Shown piece after piece: positions 33,767 to 42,925 of a DNA stretch of 64,000 nt. The stretch covers positions 186,001-250,000 of the forward strand of contig NZ_JASHIZ010000002.1 of the NCBI RefSeq assembly GCF_030733425.1, read 5' to 3'. Numbering within the stretch: position 1 is the first letter of the stretch; each line of letters starts with the position of its first letter. The notes below the pieces were generated by a model. The model saw nothing but the letters and a program-made list of their open reading frames with translations. It had not been told where the DNA came from and made no database searches. Position numbers and translations under genes: made by a program. Origin of the DNA: Roseovarius sp. MMSF_3350 (lineage in GTDB: Bacteria > Pseudomonadota > Alphaproteobacteria > Rhodobacterales > Rhodobacteraceae).

Positions 33767-34420
33767 ATGACCGATTTCGCCGCGCGCCGGACCATGATGG
33801 TCGACACCCAGGTACGTCCAGCCGACGTAACCAAGTTTCCAATCATCGACGCCATGTTGTCGGTTGCCCGCGAGGCTTTCGTGCCACGCCACCTGAGAGA
33901 GGCCGCCTATGTCGGCGAGAATGTCGACCTGGGCGGCGGACGCGTCGTGCTGGAGCCACGGACGCTCGCCAAGATCCTCGACGCGCTGGATATCCGGGCC
34001 GACGAACTGGTGCTCGACCTCGGCTGCGGGCTGGGATACTCCTCTGCGGTCGCCGCCCGGATGGCCGAGGCGGTGGTCGCCGTGGAAGAGATGGAAGACA
34101 TGGCCGAGGAGGCCCGCGGCATCCTGTCGGAACAGGGCGCGGACAACGTGATCGTGCACGAGGGGCCACTGGCCGAGGGTGCGGCGGAACACGGTCCTTA
34201 CGATGTCGTGATGCTTCAGGGCGCGGTCGAGCATCTGCCGGATACCATCATCGAACAGATCAAGGAAGGTGGCCGCATAGCCTGTCTTTTCGCCGAGGGA
34301 GGCCTGGGCGCGGTGCGCGTGGGCTACAAGATCGACGGCGCGATGAACTGGCGGTTCGCCTTCAACGCAGGAGCACCGGTTCTGTCGGGCTTCGAGCGGC
34401 ACGCGGCCTTTATCCTATGA
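33767..34420 (+). CDS. pcm: protein-L-isoaspartate O-methyltransferase family protein
   Basis: A 217-residue class I methyltransferase. SAM-binding motif I is [17 protein letters not shown] (about 75-92), with the acidic VAVEEME after it. The N-terminal [13 protein letters not shown] and [12 protein letters not shown] match the PIMT family, which repairs isoaspartyl residues. It overlaps the TolC-type gene by 4 bp. Confidence 0.87.
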   Translation: MTDFAARRTMMVDTQVRPADVTKFPIIDAMLSVAREAFVPRHLREAAYVGENVDLGGGRVVLEPRTLAKILDALDIRADELVLDLGCGLGYSSAVAARMAEAVVAVEEMEDMAEEARGILSEQGADNVIVHEGPLAEGAAEHGPYDVVMLQGAVEHLPDTIIEQIKEGGRIACLFAEGGLGAVRVGYKIDGAMNWRFAFNAGAPVLSGFERHAAFIL

Positions 34421-35880
34421 TGATGCGGAAGCAAGCCGGGCGGAAACCGGCACGGGCAGCAGGCAGCGCGCGGGTTTTCCCGCTAAGGAACTGGATGGCG
34501 GCCGGCTTTGTGGCGTTGGCGGGCACGATGGCGCTGCCCGGGGGAGCCAAATCCGAAACGCTGGGCCAGGCGCTGGCCTGGGCCTATGAACACAGCGGCC
34601 TTCTGGAGCAGAACCGCGCGCTGTTGCGGGCGGCGGACGAGGACGTGGCCCAGGCGGTGGCCGGTCTGCGGCCGATCATCAACTGGACCGCAGACATCAC
34701 GCGCAACTTCGGCGAGAACCGGACGACCAACCTGATCAATACCACGCGCAACACCTCTTTCAGCACCGGCGTGACGCTGGAACTGCTGCTGTTCGATTTC
34801 GGCCGGACGCGATTCCAGATCGACGCCGCGAAGGAGACTGTCCTGGCGACGCGGCAATCGCTGCGCAGCATCGAGCAGCAGGTGTTGCTGCGGGCGGTGG
34901 CGGCCTTTTACGACGTGCAGCGCAACCGGGAGTTCGTGTCGCTGCGCCAGAACAACCTGCGCCTGCTGCGGCAGGAATTGCAGGCCGCCCGCGATCGTTT
35001 CGAAGTGGGAGAGGTGACGCGGACCGACGTGGCCCAGGCCGAGGCGCGGGTCGCCAGCACCCAGGGCGAGCTTGCCCAGGCACAGGGCAGCCTCGCCCAG
35101 GCGATCGAGGAATATGTCGCCGTCGTCGGGCAGCCGCCCGGAGCGTTGCAATCGCCGCGCCAGTTGCCGAACCTGTCGGGCGGGATCGAGACCTCGAAGA
35201 ATATCGCGGTGCGCAACCATCCCGACATCCTGGAGGCACAGCGCCGGGTGGCATCGGCCGAGCTGACGATCCTGGCCGCGGACGCGGCAATGAAGCCGCG
35301 CTTCACCGCTCAGGGCACGCTCGGGATCAGCGAGGACCTGGAAGGCAGCGACTACGGCCGGTCGGGCAGTGTCGGGCTGAACATGCGGGCGCCGATCTAT
35401 CAGGGTGGGCTGCTGAGCTCTGCCAAGCGGCAGGCGCAGGCACAGCGCGACGCGGCGCGTGGCAACCTTCACGTGGTGCGCCACGCAGTGGTGCAGGACG
35501 TGGGCAACGCGTTCGCGATTTTGCAGTCGGCACGCGTGGTGCGCGAGGCAAGCCAAGAGCAGGTGCGGGCAGCGCAGGTGGCCTTTCGCGGCGTGCGCGA
35601 AGAGGCGACGCTGGGCGCACGAACCACGCTGGACGTGCTGAACGCCGAGCAGGAATTGCTGGACGCGCGAAGCAACCTGATTTCGGCGGATGTCGATGTG
35701 GCCATCGCGGCCTATCAGGTGCTGGCGGCCATCGGCGAGCTGACTGCGAAAGACCTGAACCTGAACGTGCAGACCTACGACCCGGCGGCCTATTACAACC
35801 TGGTCAAGGACGCGCCCGTGCCGCTGAGCAGGCAGGGCCAGCAGTTGGACAGGGTTCTGAAATCGCTGGGGCGTCAGTAG
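34417..35880 (+). CDS. tolC: TolC family outer membrane channel protein
   Basis: A 487-residue protein with an N-terminal basic stretch and a signal peptide-like segment ([20 protein letters not shown]). It then has two TolC repeats of long helices and beta strands ([52 protein letters not shown]). It forms the outer-membrane duct of type I secretion or efflux systems. No partner ABC or RND genes are adjacent; pcm-tolC adjacency is common in this bacterial group. Confidence 0.9.
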   Translation: MMMRKQAGRKPARAAGSARVFPLRNWMAAGFVALAGTMALPGGAKSETLGQALAWAYEHSGLLEQNRALLRAADEDVAQAVAGLRPIINWTADITRNFGENRTTNLINTTRNTSFSTGVTLELLLFDFGRTRFQIDAAKETVLATRQSLRSIEQQVLLRAVAAFYDVQRNREFVSLRQNNLRLLRQELQAARDRFEVGEVTRTDVAQAEARVASTQGELAQAQGSLAQAIEEYVAVVGQPPGALQSPRQLPNLSGGIETSKNIAVRNHPDILEAQRRVASAELTILAADAAMKPRFTAQGTLGISEDLEGSDYGRSGSVGLNMRAPIYQGGLLSSAKRQAQAQRDAARGNLHVVRHAVVQDVGNAFAILQSARVVREASQEQVRAAQVAFRGVREEATLGARTTLDVLNAEQELLDARSNLISADVDVAIAAYQVLAAIGELTAKDLNLNVQTYDPAAYYNLVKDAPVPLSRQGQQLDRVLKSLGRQ

Positions 35881-35997
35881 CGGTACGGTCGGCACAGGCG
35901 CGGAACGGTAAAAGCGCCTAAAAGGCGGCGTTCTAAATTGTTGTGCGAATTTGCGGCAGCCGCTACACTGTAGCGCAGGCAAGAATGGTAGTTGAGC

Positions 35998-37197
35998 ATG
36001 TCTGATCCCGTATCGAATGCGGAAATCGAGGACGTCCTGTCGTCTATTCGTCGGCTGGTATCGGTCGACAAGTCGCCCGGCTCAAGGGACGCGGAGTCGG
36101 ATCGTGCAGCCGCGCACACGTCAAAGCCTGCTCCTGCCGTCTCGGATGGGGCCACGCCGGACGCCGCGGCGCCTGCGGGTGGCGCGCGACTGGTCCTGAC
36201 TCCATCGTTTCGGGTCGAGCCGAAAGATCTGCAGGACGAAGGCGATTCGGAGGACCACGGCGCGGAGCCGCTGGCGCAGGGCGAGCCCCAGCATCTGGCG
36301 CTTGATGAATGGCAAGACGCGATTGACGAGAGTGTCGAGGAGGCCGGCTCCGGCTTGTATGGGCGGGACCAGGCGGAGGCTTTCGATGCGCACGACGACG
36401 TTCATGAGGATGCGGGGCAAGGCGACGACGCGCAGCTGAAAGAGTGGCTGACGGCCGAGGACGATCGCGCCAATGAGGCTGACATTTGGGAGGACGCGGA
36501 CGAGTCGTCTGTCGATCTGTCCGAGGAAGGCTTTGGCGAAGGCTCCGAAGAGGATGTCGATTTCGGGGCGGCGGCCTTTGTCGGAGACGAGGATGTTGCC
36601 TTCGAATACACCGAAGCCGGCGATGACGCGGTGGAGGAGGCGCCGGAGCGTGAGGTCGTGACCTCGGAACTGGAGGCCCGGATCGCGGAGGTCGAGGCCG
36701 CCGTTGCCGCGCGTGACGACCAGTGGGAGCCGGATGGCGCGTCGGAAGACCCATATGCAGGCGGACAGACCGAGCCGCTTCCGTGGGAGGACCACGTCGA
36801 GCCAGAGGAGCCTGTTTTCGTTTCCTACGCGGCGCAGGACGAGTATTCGGCGTCGGCCGAAGAGGATCGCCGGGGGGACGACGCCGAAGACGACACGGCC
36901 GTTTCGGGCGAGCACGAAGCGCCGCGCGACTCGGCGCGCCATGGCGGGACAGCAGAACGGGATGCCTCTGCGCCGCGCAGCGGGGACACCGCGACCGTCG
37001 AGGCGCAGGAAGGCGAGGGCAAGTGGTATCGCGAGGATGCCGATGCGTTCCTTGATGAGGATGCGCTGCGGGACCTGGTGAGCGAGATCGTACGGCAGGA
37101 ATTGCAGGGCACGTTGGGCGAGCGGATCACGCGCAACGTACGAAAACTGGTGCGCCGCGAGATCCACCGCGCGATGATGGGCCGGGATTTCGACTGA
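35998..37197 (+). CDS. PopZ-like (DUF2497-type) polar organising protein
   Basis: A 399-residue protein, extremely acidic in the middle. The N terminus AEIEDVLSSIRRLVSV resembles the short N-terminal helix of PopZ, and the C-terminal helices (EDALRDLVSEIVRQELQGTL, ITRNVRKLVRREIHRAMM) resemble the PopZ oligomerisation region. Between them lies a low-complexity Asp/Glu-rich linker of about 300 residues, longer than in Caulobacter PopZ (177 residues in total). The ATG at 35998 is chosen over an in-frame TTG two codons earlier. A role as a pole-organising condensate scaffold is inferred. Confidence 0.6.
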   Translation: MSDPVSNAEIEDVLSSIRRLVSVDKSPGSRDAESDRAAAHTSKPAPAVSDGATPDAAAPAGGARLVLTPSFRVEPKDLQDEGDSEDHGAEPLAQGEPQHLALDEWQDAIDESVEEAGSGLYGRDQAEAFDAHDDVHEDAGQGDDAQLKEWLTAEDDRANEADIWEDADESSVDLSEEGFGEGSEEDVDFGAAAFVGDEDVAFEYTEAGDDAVEEAPEREVVTSELEARIAEVEAAVAARDDQWEPDGASEDPYAGGQTEPLPWEDHVEPEEPVFVSYAAQDEYSASAEEDRRGDDAEDDTAVSGEHEAPRDSARHGGTAERDASAPRSGDTATVEAQEGEGKWYREDADAFLDEDALRDLVSEIVRQELQGTLGERITRNVRKLVRREIHRAMMGRDFD

Positions 37198-37429
37198 CGC
37201 GCGGGCGTCGTCGGCCGGCCCGAAAAATTTCCCACTTTCAGGGCGTTCCCGGAAGCTCGGGCAGGGTATCGACCGGCATGGCGATCGCGATGCCAGACAA
37301 GGACCAATGAGGTCCATATGCCTTCTGTCTCGCAATCCGCGATGCCTTTGACCCGGCTATCTGGTATTGGAAAGGCCTGCCACGCTGCGCAGCTGCGCGG
37401 CAGGCGACAACGCTGCGGGAAAGAACAAG

Positions 37430-38005
37430 ATGAACACGCCGGCCCACGTGATATTCGCGGTCGCGGCCTTTGCCCGCCCGGGTGACCGGCGGCGCACGGT
37501 TGCCGCGGTGGCAGGTGGTCTGGCGCCGGACCTGTCGCTTTACCTGATGGTCGCGGTCTCGCTTTACCTGCTGGGTCTCGACGCAGGATATGTCTTTGGC
37601 ACGCTCTATTTCTCGGAGCCGTGGCAACAGATGTTCAGGATCGACAACTCGTTCCTTGTCTGGGGCGCGGGGTTCGGTCTGGCGTGGTGGTGTGGCGCGA
37701 GAAACGGAATGATTTTCGGTGCATCGGGTCTGATGCACCTGGCGCTGGATTTTCCGTTGCACCACGACGACGGGCGTCCGCATTTCTGGCCGTTGACGGA
37801 CTGGGTTTTCGAAAGCCCGATCAGCTATTGGGACAGCGCACACCATGCCGGGTTGGTCGGGCCGCTGGAGATGGGGCTATCGGCGCTGCTGTGCGGTGTG
37901 TTGATGTGGCGATTCAAAAGTCTGCGGTCTCGGCTGGCGATTGCGGGGCTGGCGGGATTGCAGCTTGCTCCGCTGTTCATCTGGGGCTTTGTCTTTGCGA
38001 CCTGA
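37430..38005 (+). CDS. membrane protein, DUF457/YdjM-like
   Basis: A 191-residue protein with about four helices. It begins MNTPAHVIFAVAAFARPG and has GGLAPDLSLY and LMHLALDFPLHHDDGRPHFWP, carrying the conserved His/Asp pattern of membrane-bound metal-dependent hydrolase-like (YdjM/DUF457) proteins. Close relatives are often mislabelled as cobalamin biosynthesis proteins; nothing here supports that. Substrate unknown. Confidence 0.65.
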   Translation: MNTPAHVIFAVAAFARPGDRRRTVAAVAGGLAPDLSLYLMVAVSLYLLGLDAGYVFGTLYFSEPWQQMFRIDNSFLVWGAGFGLAWWCGARNGMIFGASGLMHLALDFPLHHDDGRPHFWPLTDWVFESPISYWDSAHHAGLVGPLEMGLSALLCGVLMWRFKSLRSRLAIAGLAGLQLAPLFIWGFVFAT

Positions 38006-38015
38006 CCCATGAACG

Positions 38016-38046
38016 AAAAAGCCCCGCCAAGACGGCAGGGCTTTTT
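38016..38046. terminator. bidirectional intrinsic terminator
   Basis: AAAAAGCCCCGCC / GGCAGGGCTTTTT with one internal mismatch and a 5-nt loop, between the convergent membrane-protein and DUF6280 genes. Confidence 0.8.
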
Positions 38047-38067
38047 CAAATTCGGAGGCGTCGGGGA

Positions 38068-38391
38068 TCAGGCGGCTTCGGCCTGCGCGGCGGCGGCATT
38101 GCGGCGCTCGCTTTCCTCGCGCGACAGGGCAACAGAGGTACGTATCCCCTTGCCCACGAATTCCATCAGTCCGGAAACCACACGCTCGTTCGGGTCGATC
38201 CCCGCGCAGGACAGGACCTCGCGCCCATCGCGTGAGCGGGCCCAGCGGGCGATCTGTTCCGGCCCGTTGCCATACTTCTTGTCATCGGCAATGGCGTCGT
38301 CCAGTGCAGCCAGTACCACGGCTGCGAAGAGTTTGCGGGCACGGTTGCCTTGTTCAGCGTTGAAAGCCGTACCGTCAACGAAATCTTTCAT
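38068..38391 (-). CDS. DUF6280 family protein
   Basis: A 107-residue soluble, mostly helical protein beginning MKDFVDGTAFNAEQGNRARK with an Ala/Glu/Arg-rich C-terminal tail. It matches the conserved small DUF6280 proteins of Rhodobacterales. Function unknown. It is divergent from efp. Confidence 0.75.
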   Translation of the reverse strand: MKDFVDGTAFNAEQGNRARKLFAAVVLAALDDAIADDKKYGNGPEQIARWARSRDGREVLSCAGIDPNERVVSGLMEFVGKGIRTSVALSREESERRNAAAAQAEAA

Positions 38392-38609
38392 GTTTCGTCC
38401 TTGTTTTTATTGCTCTTGTGTTTCAGGCGTGGCGCCGGTTATGACGGGTTTTATGCGATTCGGATAGTCCCCAATCGCATACCACCCTTGCGTCGACCGC
38501 ATGGCTTGCTGCGTATGCAGCACGATATGTCGTCGTCTTGCACGCCATCGCTTCGCTAGATATAGGGTTGGCGTAACACTGATCAACCTCTTGTCATGGT
38601 TTCGCCTCA

Positions 38610-39173
38610 ATGCCCAAAATCAACGGAAACGAAATTCGTCCCGGTAACGTCCTCGAGCACAATGACGGCCTTTGGAGTGCCGTCAAAGTGGATCATGTAA
38701 AGCCCGGCAAAGGCGGCGCATTCGCCCAGGTGGAGTTGCGCAACCTTCGTAACGGATCAAAGCTTAATGAACGGTTTAGAAGCGCCGACAAAGTCGAGCG
38801 CGTCCGGCTGGAGCAGAAGGATCAGCAGTTCCTTTACGAAACTGACGGAATGCTTGTCTTCATGGATTCAGAGACTTACGAGCAGATCGAACTGCCGGCG
38901 GATCTGCTGGGCGAGCGCCGGCCCTTCCTGCAGGACGGCATGACGATCACCGTCGAATTTTATGAAAGTGAAGCACTGAACGCGACCTTGCCTCAGAAGG
39001 TGAATTGCCGCGTGGTCGAGACCGAGCCGGTGGTCAAGGGTCAGACGGCGGCCAACAGCTTCAAGCCCGCGATTCTGGACAACGGCGTGAAGGTCATGGT
39101 GCCGCCCTTCGTGGGCCAGGATGAAGAGATCATCGTGAACACCGAGACGATGGAATACGCCGAACGCGCCTGA
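38610..39173 (+). CDS. efp: translation elongation factor P
   Basis: A 187-residue protein in three domains. The KOW-like N domain has [16 protein letters not shown], with the tip Lys (about residue 34) that is modified in EpmA-type systems; the OB domains end with INTETMEY-type [19 protein letters not shown]. It relieves ribosome stalling at polyproline. Length is normal. Confidence 0.95.
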   Translation: MPKINGNEIRPGNVLEHNDGLWSAVKVDHVKPGKGGAFAQVELRNLRNGSKLNERFRSADKVERVRLEQKDQQFLYETDGMLVFMDSETYEQIELPADLLGERRPFLQDGMTITVEFYESEALNATLPQKVNCRVVETEPVVKGQTAANSFKPAILDNGVKVMVPPFVGQDEEIIVNTETMEYAERA

Positions 39174-39218
39174 CCCCCGGGCGCGAGCCACACGGGCCCG
39201 CTGCGTCGAGACGTCGCG

Positions 39219-39950
39219 TCACTCGGGCAGGGTGACGGTCGCGGACGCGGCCTGCATCGCGCCTTTCGCCCGATCAAACCGCAGATAGGCAATGGCGCGC
39301 CCGCCGGACTGGGTGAAGAGCGTGCCGACAGTCTTGCCGTCCGCGGTGATCGGTGTGCCGATCGGAGCGTCGCCGTCGAGCGCGACCGTGGTCAGACCCT
39401 TGCGCAGTTCGGTCTTGTGCTTCATGCGCGCGGTCACTTCCTGCCCGACGAAACACCCCTTGCGAAAATCGACGCCGTTCAGCCGCTCGAACCCGGCTTC
39501 GAGGATGAACGTGTCGGGGGTCAACTCGACCGTCGCGCGGGGGATGCAGTGGGCCACCCGGATCGCCTCGAAATCGCTGCCGTCATCGCCCGCCTCGGCG
39601 CCGTAGAGGCGCCAGCCCAGAGCCGTGTGGCGGGGATCGGCAAAGGCGCCTTCGGGACGGTCGCCGGTGCCGCGCCAGACCGCGAGATCTGTCAGCGTGA
39701 TCTGCACATCGGCGCGCAGCTTGTACATGTTGAGCCGTTGCAGAAGCCCGTCGGCAAGACTTTCGTCCACATCGAGCAGGATCGCGCCGTCCCAGGGCAC
39801 CAGCAGGAAATCGGCGAGGTATTTGCCCTGCGGTGTCAGCATGGCGGCGTAGACCAGCCCGTGGTCCAGTTTTGCGATATCGTTGGTCACCAGCCCCTGG
39901 AGAAAGGAGCGGGCATCGGCGCCGGTGATCTGAAGGATCTTGCGGGTCAT
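39219..39950 (-). CDS. ygfZ: folate-binding YgfZ family protein
   Basis: A 243-residue protein related to the GcvT aminomethyltransferase. It has the YgfZ signature KGCFVGQEVTARM (Cys included) near residue 180. YgfZ proteins support assembly or repair of iron-sulfur enzymes together with tetrahydrofolate. The ATG at 39950 is used. It is divergent from the glycosyltransferase gene, 49 bp apart. Confidence 0.88.
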   Translation of the reverse strand: MTRKILQITGADARSFLQGLVTNDIAKLDHGLVYAAMLTPQGKYLADFLLVPWDGAILLDVDESLADGLLQRLNMYKLRADVQITLTDLAVWRGTGDRPEGAFADPRHTALGWRLYGAEAGDDGSDFEAIRVAHCIPRATVELTPDTFILEAGFERLNGVDFRKGCFVGQEVTARMKHKTELRKGLTTVALDGDAPIGTPITADGKTVGTLFTQSGGRAIAYLRFDRAKGAMQAASATVTLPE

Positions 39951-39999
39951 CGGGGGCCTCGTCATTGCTTTGGCCGTCATATATGAAACCGGCGGTGAA

Positions 40000-40692
40000 A
40001 TGACAGGGTTTGCAGCGATGCGGGCGAAACTTTCCGTGGTGATGCCGACATTGAATGCCGAAGCCGGGCTGGCGCGGTCGCTGCCTGCGCTGGCCGAGGG
40101 GCTGGAGGCGGGCCTGATCCGGGAACTGGTGATCTCGGACGGAGGATCGGAGGACGCGACCGGGCAGATCGCCGAGGCTGCGGGCGCGGTGCTGGTCACC
40201 GGGGCCGCGTCACGGGGAGGGCAATTGCGGCGCGGCGTATCCGTGGCGCGGGGCGAGTGGCTGTTGATGCTGCACGCCGACACGGTGCTGCCACAGGGCT
40301 GGCCGGAGGTCGTGAAGGCGCACATCGCGCAAGGGCAGGGAGCGGCGGCGTTCCGACTGTCCTTTGACGCCAGCGGGCTGGCGCCGGTCATCGTAGCGGG
40401 CTGGGCCAACCTGCGTAGCAAGGTGTTCGGGCTGCCCTATGGGGACCAGGGGCTGTTGCTGTCGCGGTCCGATTACGATGCCGCCGGGGGCTATCCTGAC
40501 GTGCCGCTGATGGAGGACGTGGCGCTGGCGCGCGCGCTGGGGCGGCGGATCACGCTCTTGCCCGCGGCGGTGACGACGAGCGCCGACCGCTACAGGCGCG
40601 ACGGCTGGCTGCGCCGGGGTGGGCGGAACCTGTGGCTTTTGCTGCGCTACCTGGGCGGGGCCAGGCCCGAGGACCTGGCGCGCCGCTACTGA
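40000..40692 (+). CDS. family 2 glycosyltransferase (TIGR04283 type)
   Basis: A 230-residue GT-A enzyme. It has the nucleotide-binding LSVVMPTLNAEAGL and LVISDGGSEDAT, a metal-binding LMLHADTVLP (DxD-like HAD), and GLPYGDQGLLLSR plus VPLMEDVALARAL. This pattern matches the TIGR04283 family, members of which act in arsenosugar-type pathways in some bacteria. No arsenic genes are adjacent, so the acceptor remains open. Confidence 0.82.
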   Translation: MTGFAAMRAKLSVVMPTLNAEAGLARSLPALAEGLEAGLIRELVISDGGSEDATGQIAEAAGAVLVTGAASRGGQLRRGVSVARGEWLLMLHADTVLPQGWPEVVKAHIAQGQGAAAFRLSFDASGLAPVIVAGWANLRSKVFGLPYGDQGLLLSRSDYDAAGGYPDVPLMEDVALARALGRRITLLPAAVTTSADRYRRDGWLRRGGRNLWLLLRYLGGARPEDLARRY

Positions 40693-40698
40693 ACGCGC

Positions 40699-41382
40699 TC
40701 AGAACCAGGGTTTGTAGGTCGCCTGGTAATCGGCTTGCAGGGCGAGGTGGTCGTATTCGGTTTTCAGCCAATCCTCGAAGGAGATGGGATCTTGGGCATT
40801 GCGGGCCTCGTACACGTCGAAGATATGATCGAGCGTGCCGGTCTTGGAGCGCCGGACATGCAGGTAGCGCAGGCCAAGCTGGCGGCGGGCCACCGCGAGC
40901 GGCGCGCCTTCGATCACTAGAAGGTAGATGGCCGAGGCGAGCCCGGCGCGGTCGGCGCCGGACTTGCAGTGCATGACGAAGGGTTTTTCCAGCGTGCGGA
41001 ACGTGTCGATCAGCGCCAAGAGGTCTTCGGCGGGCGGGGCATGGCGGGCCTGCAGGCTGATGCTGACGAGGTTCATTCCCAGCGCGGCGCAGGTTTCGAC
41101 CTCGGTGAAGTAATGCGCCGACGGGAATTCGCCGCGCAGGTTCAGCACCGTGTTGATGCCCTCTTCCTTCATCTTCGTAAATCGCTTCATCGTCGGGTGG
41201 TTGGAGCGGTAAACGCCCGGCGCGATCTGAAAGAAGTTGGTCCAGACACCGCGCAGGATCTCGTGGTCGAACCACAGGTTGTAGATCCGCGCCCGGCGGC
41301 GGTTTTCCGGTGTCGACAGGTCGGTGTTGTAGGAGGCGCGCAAGGCCCGTTCCCAGTCCGTGATCCGCTTGATGAATTTCAT
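40699..41382 (-). CDS. tyrosine/dual-specificity protein phosphatase
   Basis: A 227-residue protein with the Cys-phosphatase P-loop HCKSGADRAG (CX5R) at about residues 138-145 and the upstream GVYRSNHPT and TVLNLRGE segments typical of bacterial dual-specificity (DSP/PTP) phosphatases. The usual general-acid Asp loop corresponds to the LQARHAPPAEDLL region. Substrate unknown; it is convergent with the glycosyltransferase gene. Confidence 0.82.
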   Translation of the reverse strand: MKFIKRITDWERALRASYNTDLSTPENRRRARIYNLWFDHEILRGVWTNFFQIAPGVYRSNHPTMKRFTKMKEEGINTVLNLRGEFPSAHYFTEVETCAALGMNLVSISLQARHAPPAEDLLALIDTFRTLEKPFVMHCKSGADRAGLASAIYLLVIEGAPLAVARRQLGLRYLHVRRSKTGTLDHIFDVYEARNAQDPISFEDWLKTEYDHLALQADYQATYKPWF

Positions 41383-41507
41383 GTAGGCCCTTCGCCGTCT
41401 GCCGGTGACGCCCCCATGTAGGGGCAGGCCGCGCCCATGGCAAGGAAGGGCGATTGACGGCGGCGGGGATGCGGCTAAGTTGCACGCAATTCTGGAAGTG
41501 GAGACAC

Positions 41508-42707
41508 ATGATGAGTGGTGCCGGCGGACGCCCCTACCTGGCCATTCCCGGCCCTTCGGTCATGCCCGACCGGGTGCTGCGGGCGATGAACCGTGCCTCG
41601 TCGAATATCTATGCGGGCGAGCTGGTGGACATGATGCCGGACCTGGTGGCGGACCTGTGCGGGGTTGCGCGGACCAAGGGCCATGGGGCGATCTATATCG
41701 GCAACGGACATGCGGCGTGGGAGGCGAGCCTGGCCAACACGGTGCAGCTGGGTGAGCGGGTGCTGGTGCTGGCCACGGGGCGGTTCGGCCACGGCTGGGC
41801 CGAGGTGGCCGAGGCGCGGGGGCTGGAGGTGCAGATGCTGGATTTCGGGCGGCAGGCGCCGGTCGACTGCCAAGCCGTCGAGGATGCGCTGCGGGCGGAT
41901 AAATCTCGTGATATCAAGGCGGTGTTGGTCACGCATGTGGACACGTCCTCGTCCGTTCTGAACGATGTGGCGGCGGTGCGTGCGGCGATGGACGCGGTGG
42001 GCCATCCCGCGCTCTTGGCGGCCGATTGCATCGCCTCGCTGGCTTGCGACCGCTTCGAGATGGACGCCTGGGGTGTCGATGTGATGGTCGCGGGCAGCCA
42101 GAAGGGGCTGATGACGCCGCCTGGCCTGGGCTTTGTCTTTTTCAACGACAAGGCGGACGAGCGGCGGCGCGGAATGCCGCGTGTGAGCCGCTATTGGGAT
42201 TGGAGCCCGCGCAGCGAGCCGGAGATGTTCTATCAGTATTTCGGCGGTACGGCGCCGACGCATCACCTCTACGGCCTGCGCGAAGCCCTTGATATGCTTG
42301 GTGAAGAGGGGCTCGAGGCGGTCTGGGCGCGGCACGAACGGCTGGCCCGCGCGGTCTGGGCCGCGTGCGAGGTGTGGGGGGCGGCGGGGCCGCTGCGGCT
42401 GAATATCGCGAACGCGGGGCACCGCAGCCGGGCCGTGACATCCGTGGCGATCGGCAAGCCCTTGGGCGAAGAGTTGCGCCAGTGGGTCGAGGCGCATATG
42501 GGGGTGACGCTGGGCATCGGGCTTGGCATGCAAACCGAGGACGACCCGCGGAGCACCGGCTATTTCCGGATCGGGCATATGGGGCATCTGAACGGTCACG
42601 CGCTGCTGGGCGTTCTGGGGGCTGTCGAGGCGGGGCTGACTGCGCTGAATATCGCGCATGGCGATGGTGCGGTGCAGCAGGCGGCGCGGGTTCTGGCAGG
42701 GGTCTAG
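41508..42707 (+). CDS. class V aminotransferase (alanine/serine-glyoxylate aminotransferase family)
   Basis: A 399-residue PLP enzyme starting at ATG 41508 (or 41511) with GGAG upstream. YLAIPGPSVMPDRVLRAM opens the protein as in AGT/SGAT enzymes. VTHVDTSS and LLAADCIASL hold substrate and cofactor contacts, and the PLP Lys is in VAGSQKGLMTPPG. It probably moves the amino group of serine or alanine to glyoxylate or a similar acceptor. Confidence 0.85.
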   Translation: MMSGAGGRPYLAIPGPSVMPDRVLRAMNRASSNIYAGELVDMMPDLVADLCGVARTKGHGAIYIGNGHAAWEASLANTVQLGERVLVLATGRFGHGWAEVAEARGLEVQMLDFGRQAPVDCQAVEDALRADKSRDIKAVLVTHVDTSSSVLNDVAAVRAAMDAVGHPALLAADCIASLACDRFEMDAWGVDVMVAGSQKGLMTPPGLGFVFFNDKADERRRGMPRVSRYWDWSPRSEPEMFYQYFGGTAPTHHLYGLREALDMLGEEGLEAVWARHERLARAVWAACEVWGAAGPLRLNIANAGHRSRAVTSVAIGKPLGEELRQWVEAHMGVTLGIGLGMQTEDDPRSTGYFRIGHMGHLNGHALLGVLGAVEAGLTALNIAHGDGAVQQAARVLAGV

Positions 42708-42883
42708 GCGCTCGAGCGGCTGAATCGGGTGATCAGCAGGTTCAGCCCGTAGCCCACGGCCATGACCACGGGCAGGCCGAACATCATCCACAAGGCCATG
42801 AAAATCCAAAGCAAATTAACCAGCCCCATGACCAGTGCGGCATTGGTGTAGTTCGGTGCGGCGGGCATCTGACCACGTTTCAT
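42704..42883 (-). CDS. small two-helix membrane protein
   Basis: A 59-residue protein from ATG 42883 to TAG 42704: MKRGQMPAAPNYTNAALVMG at the start, a hydrophobic helix with LLWIFMALWMMFGLPVV, a second hydrophobic stretch GYGLNLLITRF and a short polar tail. Its stop overlaps the convergent aminotransferase stop. Small genes like this are found beside hisC-type genes in related bacteria; function unknown. Confidence 0.65.
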   Translation of the reverse strand: MKRGQMPAAPNYTNAALVMGLVNLLWIFMALWMMFGLPVVMAVGYGLNLLITRFSRSSA

Positions 42884-42925
42884 GCCCCCGATTTTAGTGC
42901 CGGATTCGGTGCTGTCAGTTAAATT

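Noticed and set aside
35902..35932. GGAAC followed by CGTT upstream of the PopZ-like gene as an EcfG promoter
   Set aside because: The spacer is 22 nt instead of 16, and a hairpin lies in between.
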